Origin: JAAFHN01 sp031421855
Lineage (GTDB): Bacteria > Pseudomonadota > Gammaproteobacteria > Burkholderiales > Burkholderiaceae_C
Reading direction: 5' to 3'
Length of the DNA: 64,000 nucleotides
Assembly: GCA_031421855.1 (NCBI GenBank)
Contig: JANOPN010000043.1
Location: 1-64,000 of the forward strand
Part shown: positions 49,971 to 56,937 of the stretch, one piece after another
Layout: each line of letters starts with the position of its first letter
Position numbering within the stretch: the stretch's first letter is position 1
The notes under the pieces: generated by a model
The model's database searches: none
What the model was told of the DNA's origin: nothing
The model's input: the letters and a program-made list of their open reading frames with translations, nothing else
Made by a program: the position numbers and the translations under genes

Positions 49971-50972
49971 ATGCAGGTTTTTAGGGGATTCAAGCGGCCA
50001 CCGTTTGCTGTGCAGTCACAGCAGCGCTTGCCAAGCGTCGGTTGCGCGTTGACGATTGGCAACTTTGACGGTGTGCACCGTGGCCACCAAGCCATGTTGG
50101 CTTTGTTGAAGTCGGAGGCGAACCACCGAGGTGTGCCCAGCGTCGTGATGACGTTTGAGCCGCACCCGCGTGATCATTTCGCGGCCAAAACCGGTAACGC
50201 CGCTGCCGCGCCTGCGCGAATCGCGACTTTGCGCGACAAACTGGCCGAGCTGGCCCGCTGTGGGGTTGACCAAGTGGCGGTGCTGCCGTTTAGCGACGCA
50301 TTTGCAAGCCTGTCGCCGCAAGCGTTCGTCGATGACGTGCTCGTCAAAGGCATGCGCGCGCGCTACTTGCTGGTCGGAGACGACTTTCGGTTTGGCGCGA
50401 AGCGAGGCGGCGACTACGCGATGTTGGACTCAGCCGGTGCCAAGGCCGGTTTTGATGTCGCTCGCATGATGAGCTACGAGGTGCATGGGTTGCGCGTGTC
50501 GTCGTCTGCCGTGCGTGCGGCCTTGCAGGCTGGCGATATGGGGCTTGCCGCTTCGCTATTGGGGCGGCCGTTTTCGGTCAGCGGGCATGTTGTGCATGGG
50601 CAAAAACTGGGCCGGACGCTCGGGTTTCGCACCTTGAATCTGCGTTTTGCGCACAACAAACCGGCGGCCAGCGGCATTTTTGTCGTTCGGGTCAATGGCC
50701 TTGGGGGTGCGCCTGTGCAAGGGGTCGCCAGTTTTGGCGTGCGCCCAACGGTTGAAGATGCGGGTCGTGTGCTGCTTGAAACCCATGTGTTGAACTGGCC
50801 TGCCGAGTTGCCGATCAATGCGGCATATGGTCGATGTGTGAGCGTTGATTTGCTGCACAAGCTGCACGATGAACTCAAGTACGACTCACTTGAGGCCTTG
50901 ACTGACGGCATTGAGCGCGACACACAAGCCGCGCGGGCTTGGTGGTATCAAAATCAGGCAAATTTTGATTGA
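49971..50972 (+). CDS. ribF: Bifunctional riboflavin kinase/FMN adenylyltransferase
   Basis: 333 residues from the ATG at 49971, with AGAGG upstream; an in-frame TTG at 49947 lies at the edge of the repeat. N-terminal adenylyltransferase: ALTIGNFDGVHRGHQAMLAL, VVMTFEPHPRDHF, LVGDDFRFGAKRGGDYAML and RVSSSAVRAALQAGD. C-terminal riboflavin kinase: GHVVHGQKLGRTLGFRTLNL and GVASFGVRPTV. Makes FMN and FAD. Flanked on both sides by same-orientation repeat copies. No FMN riboswitch is visible upstream. Confidence 0.95.
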   Translation: MQVFRGFKRPPFAVQSQQRLPSVGCALTIGNFDGVHRGHQAMLALLKSEANHRGVPSVVMTFEPHPRDHFAAKTGNAAAAPARIATLRDKLAELARCGVDQVAVLPFSDAFASLSPQAFVDDVLVKGMRARYLLVGDDFRFGAKRGGDYAMLDSAGAKAGFDVARMMSYEVHGLRVSSSAVRAALQAGDMGLAASLLGRPFSVSGHVVHGQKLGRTLGFRTLNLRFAHNKPAASGIFVVRVNGLGGAPVQGVASFGVRPTVEDAGRVLLETHVLNWPAELPINAAYGRCVSVDLLHKLHDELKYDSLEALTDGIERDTQAARAWWYQNQANFD

Positions 50973-50981
50973 AATACCCCA

Positions 50982-51018
50982 TTGGTCACCGGATTCATTG
51001 GGTTTGTTGCTATTATTT
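50982..51018 (+). repeat. Dispersed repeat, copy 13, between convergent stop codons
   Basis: TTGGTCACCGGATTCATTGG then GTTTGTTGCTATTATTTTA. It starts 9 bp after the ribF stop, and its right end contains the TAA stop of the convergent MarR-family gene. Confidence 0.95.
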
Positions 51019-51474
51019 TATTGACATTTTCTCCATCAACTCAGCCGCCATGATCAACACTTGGCGCTCGGTTGCAGACAATTTGGCAAGGGCTGTGCCC
51101 AGCCACAGATCGCGCTGAGCCATGTCTCTGGCCAAGGCCAGTTGGCCGTCTCGCGTGATTTCAAGCAGCTGCTGGCGCTTGTCGCTTGGGTCGCTAACGC
51201 GTACCAGCAAGCCCTGGCGCTCAAGCTCGGCGAACACGCGCGTCAGCGACTGCGGCTGTTGCCCCTCGGCTTTGGCGATGCCGCCCGGCGTTTGCTGACC
51301 GTCGAGGTGCAAATGCGCCAAAACACTCAGTGCGTTGGATGCAAGCGGCGAGTCGTTTGAGTTTCGGTTAGGAGCGTCCAAGCGCTGCGATCGAAGTCGC
51401 CTCGCTAGCTTCAAAACGCTGCGGCGTAGCGCTGAAGTCGGGTCGTTGGTGGCGGAGTCGATTGGCACGATCAC
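51013..51474 (-). CDS. MarR-family transcriptional regulator
   Basis: 153 residues. Winged-helix core about 45-110: ALSVLAHLHLDGQQTPGGIA, then QQPQSLTRVFAELERQGLLV with the recognition helix, and VSDPSDKRQQLLEITRDG as the wing with the conserved Asp-x-Arg. Helices at both ends mediate dimerisation. The last residues (MSIK) and the stop codon are encoded by the end of repeat copy 13. It is divergent from the sterol-desaturase-type gene, with a palindrome between them that it probably binds. Confidence 0.88.
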   Translation of the reverse strand: MIVPIDSATNDPTSALRRSVLKLARRLRSQRLDAPNRNSNDSPLASNALSVLAHLHLDGQQTPGGIAKAEGQQPQSLTRVFAELERQGLLVRVSDPSDKRQQLLEITRDGQLALARDMAQRDLWLGTALAKLSATERQVLIMAAELMEKMSIK

Positions 51475-51492
51475 TCGTTTGTGTCAGAATAA

Positions 51493-51509
51493 AGTAAGAT
51501 GCGCTTACT
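51493..51509. promoter_or_regulatory. Palindrome, probable MarR-type operator
   Basis: AGTAAG and CTTACT arms around ATGCG, 19 bp upstream of the MarR start and 43 bp upstream of the hydroxylase start. Size, symmetry and position in the 77-bp divergent gap fit an operator for the adjacent MarR-family protein. Confidence 0.55.
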
Positions 51510-51551
51510 AAAAATAGACTCTATTCCTGCAAACAAACTTGGAAATTCGAA

Positions 51552-52457
51552 ATGAGGCAAGTACTTTTATACGCATTGCTGATTGTATTGTCGGTCGCCT
51601 TGATCGAGGCATGGGTGTTGTCGCGGTGGCCGCGCGGATACGATTGGCGGGCGTTTTGGGCGACCATGGCTAACTTGGTGGCGCGCACGGCATTGGGCAT
51701 TGTGTTTCCATTGTCGTTAGCTTCACCGCTTTTTGAACTGGCTTGGGAGCATCGGGTAACGACGGTGCCGTTGAATGCGATGACGGCTTTTGCGGCGCTC
51801 TTCATTGGGCAAGAATTTTGCTACTACTGGTACCACCGCGCGTCGCACCGCATGCGGTGGTTTTGGGCGAACCACGCCGTGCATCATTCGTCAAACGAAT
51901 TGACGCTGGCGTCGGCTTTGCGAATTGGGGTGATGGGTAAATTGATGGGGTCTGCCGCGTTTTTTGCACCTTTGGTGTGGCTCGGGTTTCGGGTTGAGGT
52001 GGTACTTGCCGCGTTGGCGTTCAACTTGCTCTACCAGTTCTGGATCCACGCGACCTGGATTCCCAAGCTGGGTTGGCTTGAGTGGGTGCTCAACACCCCA
52101 TCGGCGCACCGAGTGCACCATGGCGCAAATGTGGAGTACCTGGATGCCAACTATGGCGGCGTGCTCATCGTGTTTGATCGGTTGTTTGGCACCTACAGGG
52201 CCGAACGCGATGACATCACCATCCGATATGGCTTGGTACGACCCCAACTCAGCCACAACCCGCTGCGAGTTGAGGGCCGGGAGTGGCTCGGTTTAGGCCG
52301 AGATTTACTCGCCGCCAAGAGCTTGAAGGAGGCGGCAGGCCATTTGGTGATGCCGCCTGGTTGGCGAATGGACGGCTTTGGCGATACGACGGAGGCGCTT
52401 CAGCGCCGCGCGACTGCCGCAAAAGCCGCAGCAAAATCCTCAGCGATTCAGGCGTGA
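51552..52457 (+). CDS. Sterol desaturase/fatty acid hydroxylase family membrane protein
   Basis: 301 residues. Di-iron histidine boxes HRASHR, HAVHHSSNE and HRVHHG (in NTPSAHRVHHGANVEYLDAN) with five or so membrane helices, starting VLLYALLIVLSVALIEAWVL. The family hydroxylates or desaturates lipids; the substrate here is unknown. The ORF ends with an Ala/Lys-rich tail that overlaps the convergent cupin gene by 10 bp. Probably repressed by the divergent MarR protein. Confidence 0.88.
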   Translation: MRQVLLYALLIVLSVALIEAWVLSRWPRGYDWRAFWATMANLVARTALGIVFPLSLASPLFELAWEHRVTTVPLNAMTAFAALFIGQEFCYYWYHRASHRMRWFWANHAVHHSSNELTLASALRIGVMGKLMGSAAFFAPLVWLGFRVEVVLAALAFNLLYQFWIHATWIPKLGWLEWVLNTPSAHRVHHGANVEYLDANYGGVLIVFDRLFGTYRAERDDITIRYGLVRPQLSHNPLRVEGREWLGLGRDLLAAKSLKEAAGHLVMPPGWRMDGFGDTTEALQRRATAAKAAAKSSAIQA

Positions 52458-52993
52458 GCGTCGAGCGCGCCGCGCAAGTAAACGAGTGACTCGACCTCGG
52501 CGGTAATGGGCTCATGAGCTGTGCCTTGGGCAACCCAGTGAAAGCCGCCGGCTTCAATCAAGAGGTCAGCCCCAACACGCAGCCGACCGGATATCAAGAC
52601 ACACGACTCGTCACGCGCGTGGGCATGTGCATGAAGCACCGCGCCGGGCTGCATTCGCAACATGATCGCCACGTCGTCAGCTGCCAAACGATGCAGCGTT
52701 TTACGCTCAACTCCGGGCAATATGACTCGCCACTTGCCCTCGTCGGCGTTGACCGTGACCACGTTTGCGGTCACGACGATTGCGGCTGCAGTCGCTTGGG
52801 AGCGGGATCTCTCGGGGGCAACCTGCTTCATTGCGCGGCGCAGTGTGAGACCGACTCGGTCAATCAAAGCGTCGTCACCGGGCTGAAGAATGCTGCTTTG
52901 GCTGTTCGATATCGCGTCAAGTACGCGTTGTGAGTCGACGCTGCCGTCAAAAGCGAAATCGGGTCGCAGGGTCAAGTTTGATGGGTTGTTCAT
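52448..52993 (-). CDS. ChrR-type cupin, putative anti-sigma factor or sensor
   Basis: 181 residues. The C-terminal half is a cupin: GAVLHAHAHARDESCVLISG followed by LIEAGGFHWVAQGTAHEPI, with His/Glu residues suited to metal binding. The N-terminal half lacks the HxxxCxxC zinc motif of classical ChrR anti-sigma domains, so it resembles the ChrR cupin lobe with a divergent helical N-terminus (DDALIDRVGLTLRRAMKQVA). It lies 12 bp downstream of the ECF sigma factor gene, the position of a cognate anti-sigma factor. Sigma control is inferred from context. Confidence 0.75.
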   Translation of the reverse strand: MNNPSNLTLRPDFAFDGSVDSQRVLDAISNSQSSILQPGDDALIDRVGLTLRRAMKQVAPERSRSQATAAAIVVTANVVTVNADEGKWRVILPGVERKTLHRLAADDVAIMLRMQPGAVLHAHAHARDESCVLISGRLRVGADLLIEAGGFHWVAQGTAHEPITAEVESLVYLRGALDAHA

Positions 52994-53005
52994 GGCTTGT
53001 TTGGG

Positions 53006-53773
53006 TCATTGTCCGAGGGCAGTGCGCAGTTTGGCGAGAGAGCGGCTGGTGAGGGACTTCACGGTGCCCAGCGGCAGCGAAGTGGCGAGCGCAATTTCGC
53101 TGTGACTCATGTCGCGAAAATACGCCAGGCTCAGCACCCAGCGTTCGTTGTGCGACAAATCAGCCAGTGCCCTGCGAACCAATGACTGAGACTGCGTGGA
53201 TTCCAACAAAGCTTGGGGCGTGGATTCACTGGGCGCAGCAATTGAATCGATCAAGGATGTGCTTGACGAATCCGCGTCCGATGCGATGCCCTCGTCAAGC
53301 GACAGCGTCTTTCGAAGTTTTTCATTGCGCAGCTTGTCCAAAGCGCGGCTTCGCACAATGGTGAGCAACCAAGCGCCGGCTTGGCCTCGATTGGCATCGA
53401 ATGTGGTCAGGTTCTTCCACGCCTGCAAGTAGCTGTCGGCCAGCACATCCTCGGCGTATCGCTCGGTTGCAACCCGCCTTGCTACACACAAGGCCAATGC
53501 GGCACTCTCCGCATAGAACTCGGCAAAGAGCTGGCGAGCCGCGTCCAAGGGGCTGGCGATGTCGGCCGTCGGAGCGGATTGAATCAATGCGGCCGCACGC
53601 GACAGCAAATTTGCCCAGCGGTCGTTGCGCTGGGCTTGGAAAGTTTCAAATTGGGCGGTGTCGTCTGCAGCTTGCATGAGTCGGTTGGTACCGCTGCGAC
53701 TCAAAGAGGTCGCGGCATGGGCGCGATTGTCTCGCATTGACACCGCCTCGGTCGATGCAAACGCGGGTTTCAC
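53006..53773 (-). CDS. ECF-type RNA polymerase sigma factor
   Basis: 255 residues from a GTG at 53773 whose GTGA overlaps the stop of the cupredoxin-like gene. Region 2 reads YAEDVLADSYLQAWKNLTTF and then GAWLLTIVRSRALDKLRNEK. Region 4 is ALADLSHNERWVLSLAYFRD then LPLGTVKSLTSRSLAKLRTA. The N-terminal 60 residues are not sigma-like, so a later start (ATG at 53737 or 53677) is possible. With the ChrR-type cupin downstream it fits the RpoE/ChrR-like ECF group, which responds to oxidants or singlet oxygen in other proteobacteria. Confidence 0.87.
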   Translation of the reverse strand: MKPAFASTEAVSMRDNRAHAATSLSRSGTNRLMQAADDTAQFETFQAQRNDRWANLLSRAAALIQSAPTADIASPLDAARQLFAEFYAESAALALCVARRVATERYAEDVLADSYLQAWKNLTTFDANRGQAGAWLLTIVRSRALDKLRNEKLRKTLSLDEGIASDADSSSTSLIDSIAAPSESTPQALLESTQSQSLVRRALADLSHNERWVLSLAYFRDMSHSEIALATSLPLGTVKSLTSRSLAKLRTALGQ

Positions 53774-54453
53774 GATCTGCGTCGGCGCGGCACAACTTGA
53801 AGCTTGAACTCAAGCTTGGTAGGTTGGGCTTGTGTGTTGACAGCGGAGAAGCTCATGGTTTGCGCGGGCAAGTCAATCAATTGGTCAGCCTGCCACACCC
53901 GAACCTGCGCGCCGGCTTCGGGCAGGTCGTCAAAACGCACGCTGCCGTTGGCATCGGTGCGAGCCGCCCACGGCGAATCAGTCACGTAAACATGGCCGCG
54001 CATGGCGCTGTGCAAATGGCAACCCAACAAGATGGCCCCCGCCTTGTCGGCGGTGACTTCTTGCACCTTGACCGGCTTGCCGTCGGTTTTGGCATCCATG
54101 CGAAGCTCAAATCCACCCCCTGCGCCCGCGCTGAACTGCGCCGCACCAGCGGCGGTGCCGCGAACGTGGTGATCGTACGGATCAAGGTTGCTGAACTTGA
54201 GTTTTGCACCGACGCCAACGATGCTGAGTGCTGGCACATACGCCGATTTTTCGTTGATGATGGTCTGTTCTTTTGCCAGGCCTTTTTGACCCGCAGCCAG
54301 TGTTCGCCCGGGCACGGAGACGACGACCACCGCGTCAGCAACCGGTTTGCCTTCGCGATCAATGACGGTGACCTGAACGCTTGCCGCTGCGGCGCAAGCT
54401 GAGGCGGTGAGAAGAAGCAGGGCCAAAACGGGTCGCAGCTGGGTGTTTTTCAC
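53770..54453 (-). CDS. Cupredoxin-like periplasmic protein (methylamine-utilisation-type)
   Basis: 227 residues. Signal peptide VLALLLLTASACAAAA. A carboxypeptidase-regulatory-like start (VTVIDREGKPVADAVVVVSV), then a plastocyanin-like domain with a possible copper set: His in NLDPYDHHVRG, Cys and His in LLGCHLHSAMRGHVYVTDS and a Met in the same loop. A second small beta domain follows (ANGSVRFDDLPEAGAQVRVW). Annotated relatives are called methylamine utilisation proteins, but no methylamine dehydrogenase genes are here. Third gene of the DUF3034 operon, probably an electron carrier or copper protein acting with the exported haemoglobin. Confidence 0.8.
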   Translation of the reverse strand: MKNTQLRPVLALLLLTASACAAAASVQVTVIDREGKPVADAVVVVSVPGRTLAAGQKGLAKEQTIINEKSAYVPALSIVGVGAKLKFSNLDPYDHHVRGTAAGAAQFSAGAGGGFELRMDAKTDGKPVKVQEVTADKAGAILLGCHLHSAMRGHVYVTDSPWAARTDANGSVRFDDLPEAGAQVRVWQADQLIDLPAQTMSFSAVNTQAQPTKLEFKLQVVPRRRRS

Positions 54454-54465
54454 GATTGAATTCCT

Positions 54466-54921
54466 TTACTTGACAGTGACCACGTCACGGTGCATGAAGG
54501 CCAGTTTGGCCAACAGTTCGTTTTGCGCGGCGAATGGGATGCGTTGCTCGGTCATCGTGGCCTGGAGCAACTCAACCAAGGCGTTGAACTGCGCAGTGGT
54601 GATGTCGTGGTCGCGGTGAGCGGTTTTCATGTCCGCGCCTTTGTACACACAAGGGCCGCCGAGTACGTGGCAAAACTGGTCAACCAGTTGTTCTTTGACT
54701 CGGGTGTGGTTGGTTGGCTTGAATGACGGCGAGGTGCGCGCATCAGCAAGCAACTTGACCATGAAGTCGTCCATGAGCTTGACCAGTCCGGGTTTGCCGC
54801 CGAATGCGTCAAATGACGCGGTTTGCTGAGGTGCTTGCGCATTGGCGTTTAGGGGCAGCGCAGCAAATGCCAATGCGCTGGTCGCAATCGCAGCAGCTAA
54901 GAGTTTTTTGAGTTTGATCAT
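54466..54921 (-). CDS. Exported group I truncated haemoglobin
   Basis: 151 residues from the ATG at 54921. Unlike most truncated haemoglobins it has a signal peptide (LLAAAIATSALAFAALPLNANA), so it should act in the periplasm. The globin part starts SFDAFGGKPGLVKLMDDFMV, with TNHTRVKEQLVDQFCHVLGG and the proximal histidine in MKTAHRDHDIT. It may handle NO, oxygen or peroxide in the periplasm, perhaps passing electrons with the cupredoxin-like protein encoded next. Second gene of the operon. Confidence 0.85.
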   Translation of the reverse strand: MIKLKKLLAAAIATSALAFAALPLNANAQAPQQTASFDAFGGKPGLVKLMDDFMVKLLADARTSPSFKPTNHTRVKEQLVDQFCHVLGGPCVYKGADMKTAHRDHDITTAQFNALVELLQATMTEQRIPFAAQNELLAKLAFMHRDVVTVK

Positions 54922-54947
54922 GTTGTGTCCGTGAATCGGGTTGAAGT

Positions 54948-55853
54948 TCAAAACGCAGCTTGTGCCGACAAATACCAACCCGTTTGCCGAGCGGCAACGA
55001 ACGGCGGAGCAATTTGGCCCAGATCGACGTAAGCGCCGGTGAGCGAGAAGTTTTTGCTCGGTGCCCAAGCGATGAAGATGTCTTTCCATTCTTGTTCGGC
55101 CAAAACCCCGTTGCCCAAAATGTTGTTCAGGTTGTCGGGCTTTTTGCGGTACTCAATGCCCACAGCCACGCTGGGTGACAGCAGTTTGGCGACCGACAGC
55201 TCGGGCATCACCCGGCGGCCGCTTTGTTTGCTGCTGCCAAAACCCAGCAAACCATTTTGGTTTGCCTGGGTTGAGCGAAGTGTGGCGTTGACCAAAATCC
55301 CGGGGGCGAGAAAGAGCTTGGTCGCGCTCACGTAAAAATCGGTGCCACTGGTTTTTGCGCCCAAGGCGGTGAGCGTGGGTTTCAAGCCGCCCGAATCGAG
55401 CGACTTGCTCATTAAACCGACCGATATTTGCGGCATGACGGTGTCGCTGTCCAAAATGCCATTGCCTGCCACGCGCACCTTCACGCCGGTGATGGTTTGC
55501 TTGAGACTCAGCCCGGGCAAACCAAGTGCCACACCGGTTGGGCCGGTGTCAAAGCTTTGTTTGGCAACGCTGAGCTCAACGCGGTCGTTCCAAGCCACGG
55601 CCGCGCCGTAGACGTTCAAGCGGTAGTCTTGGGTTTTGGCTTTGCTTGCGAAGGCGGTTGCGCCCCATTCGCTGGTGGTGGCGTTGGTGCCGATCAGCGC
55701 CCAAGGGCTGATGCCGCCGCCAGCAACGCCGTCGACGCTGCTGACACCGCCGGTGAGTTTGAGTTTGCCGGTGTCAGCCAGAGCTTGGCTACTCGCAGCC
55801 AAGGCGCATGCAGCGCTCAAAGCGATGGCAAGGCGCGAAATCGAAAAAACCAT
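54948..55853 (-). CDS. DUF3034 family protein, probably outer-membrane
   Basis: 301 residues. Signal peptide (LAIALSAACALAASSQALA), then DTGKLKLTGGVSSVDGVAGG, the hallmark start of DUF3034. The mature protein consists of alternating beta-strand segments and ends with an aromatic (YLSAQAAF), suggesting an outer-membrane beta-barrel. Function unknown. First gene of a five-gene unit with truncated haemoglobin, cupredoxin, ECF sigma factor and cupin; a candidate ECF promoter lies 25 bp before the start codon. Confidence 0.82.
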   Translation of the reverse strand: MVFSISRLAIALSAACALAASSQALADTGKLKLTGGVSSVDGVAGGGISPWALIGTNATTSEWGATAFASKAKTQDYRLNVYGAAVAWNDRVELSVAKQSFDTGPTGVALGLPGLSLKQTITGVKVRVAGNGILDSDTVMPQISVGLMSKSLDSGGLKPTLTALGAKTSGTDFYVSATKLFLAPGILVNATLRSTQANQNGLLGFGSSKQSGRRVMPELSVAKLLSPSVAVGIEYRKKPDNLNNILGNGVLAEQEWKDIFIAWAPSKNFSLTGAYVDLGQIAPPFVAARQTGWYLSAQAAF

Positions 55854-55877
55854 GTGGACTCCTGTTGTTCAAACAGC

Positions 55878-55906
55878 TATACGCCCACGTTGTCCGCTTG
55901 GATGCA
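55878..55906 (-). promoter_or_regulatory. Candidate ECF promoter of the DUF3034 operon
   Basis: On the minus strand TGCATCC and CGTATA are separated by 16 bp, with the CGTATA 25 bp before the DUF3034 start. This resembles the TGATCC...CGTA type recognised by RpoE/ChrR-group ECF factors. Autoregulation by the sigma factor encoded in the same operon would make sense but is not shown. Confidence 0.45.
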
Positions 55907-55957
55907 CTTTTGGACAAAAACTGGCCCAAACCAACAAATATATGAACAAATCAGTGC

Positions 55958-55994
55958 TTGGTCACCGGATTCATTGACTTTGATGCTATCAAAA
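55958..55994 (+). repeat. Dispersed repeat, copy 14
   Basis: TTGGTCACCGGATTCATTGA then CTTTGATGCTATCAAAA, between the DUF3034 gene and the 3' end of the threonine-dehydratase-like gene, whose TAG stop lies a few bases beyond the element. It carries the GATGCT variant although intergenic. Confidence 0.95.
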
Positions 55995-55998
55995 ATGA

Positions 55999-56937
55999 CT
56001 AAACTGCTAGGGTCACGAGATCGACGTTCGCTCCGCAAATCACCAAACAGGCTGATTCTCCTGCGTTGAGTCGCACTGCGCCGGTTTGCAATGCAGCCAA
56101 TGGCAGTGCTGCGGCAGGTTCAACAGCGAGTCGAAGCTCTGCCCAAAGCGTTTTTTGCGCATGGATGATGGCTGCGTCGTGGAGCAGGTGCGCATGTTTG
56201 ACCCACTGCTGGGTGATTTGCCAGCCCAGCGTGCCGATGCGCTTGGCGCCCAGCGAGTCGGCTGCGATGCCCGATACAGCCACGTCCACAGGTTCATGTT
56301 GACAGCGGGCTGCATGCAAAGTGGGCGCTAACTCTGGCTCAAGCGCGTGGGCGACACAGCGGTCTTCAAACCACGCCGCCAAGCCGCCAATCAAGCCACC
56401 ACCACCCACGCTGACCAGCAAATGGTCTGGCACGCCGATTTGGTCTTCAATCTCCGCGCCCAGCGTCCCTGCGCCTTGAACAACCTCGATTTGGTCGTAC
56501 GCATGGGTAAGCAAAGCCCCCGTGTGCGCTTGGCGCGCTAGGCAAGCGGCCAGCGCGTCGGCATACGCCGCACCGACGACGGTGACGGTGGCTCCCAAGG
56601 CGGCGAGTCGCGAGCGCTTTGCTGGCGATGAGACCGTTGGCAAAAAAACCTCGCAAGGCACGCCCAGATGCCGAGCCGCTGCTGCCGTGGCAATGCCCGC
56701 GTTGCCGCCCGATGCAACGATCACACCAGCAGCTGGGATTGCGTTGGACGCGAGCCGATTGAGCATGCCTCGTGCTTTGAAGCTGCCGCTGACTTGCATG
56801 TGCTCACATTTGAGCCACAACTCGCCGTTGCCCGCGTTTAAAGCCTTGGCCGAGACCCGCAGCATGGGGGTTACACGCAAAAAGTCGCCGTGCGCGGCAA
56901 ACAGCTGCTTTTGCGCGGCTTGGATTTCCGCTCTCAC
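55999..56937 (-). CDS. Threonine/serine dehydratase-like PLP enzyme
   Basis: 312 residues. PLP lysine in SGSFKARGM (about Lys54), the substrate loop VASGGNAGIATAAAARHLG (Ser-Gly-Gly-Asn in place of Ser-x-Gly-Asn-His) and the phosphate-binding SVGGGGLIGGLAAW. No ACT regulatory domain. It could be a serine/threonine dehydratase or a related racemase/lyase; the altered SGGNAG loop (usually SGNHAQ) is worth noting. Its start overlaps the ispH stop (ATGA), so it is read from the fkpB-ispH message. Confidence 0.85.
   Translation of the reverse strand: MRAEIQAAQKQLFAAHGDFLRVTPMLRVSAKALNAGNGELWLKCEHMQVSGSFKARGMLNRLASNAIPAAGVIVASGGNAGIATAAAARHLGVPCEVFLPTVSSPAKRSRLAALGATVTVVGAAYADALAACLARQAHTGALLTHAYDQIEVVQGAGTLGAEIEDQIGVPDHLLVSVGGGGLIGGLAAWFEDRCVAHALEPELAPTLHAARCQHEPVDVAVSGIAADSLGAKRIGTLGWQITQQWVKHAHLLHDAAIIHAQKTLWAELRLAVEPAAALPLAALQTGAVRLNAGESACLVICGANVDLVTLAV

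Noticed and set aside
53770..54453. Methylamine utilisation as the role of the cupredoxin-like gene
   Set aside because: The name is inherited by annotation; no mau genes are present and the operon context points to globin and ECF sigma functions.
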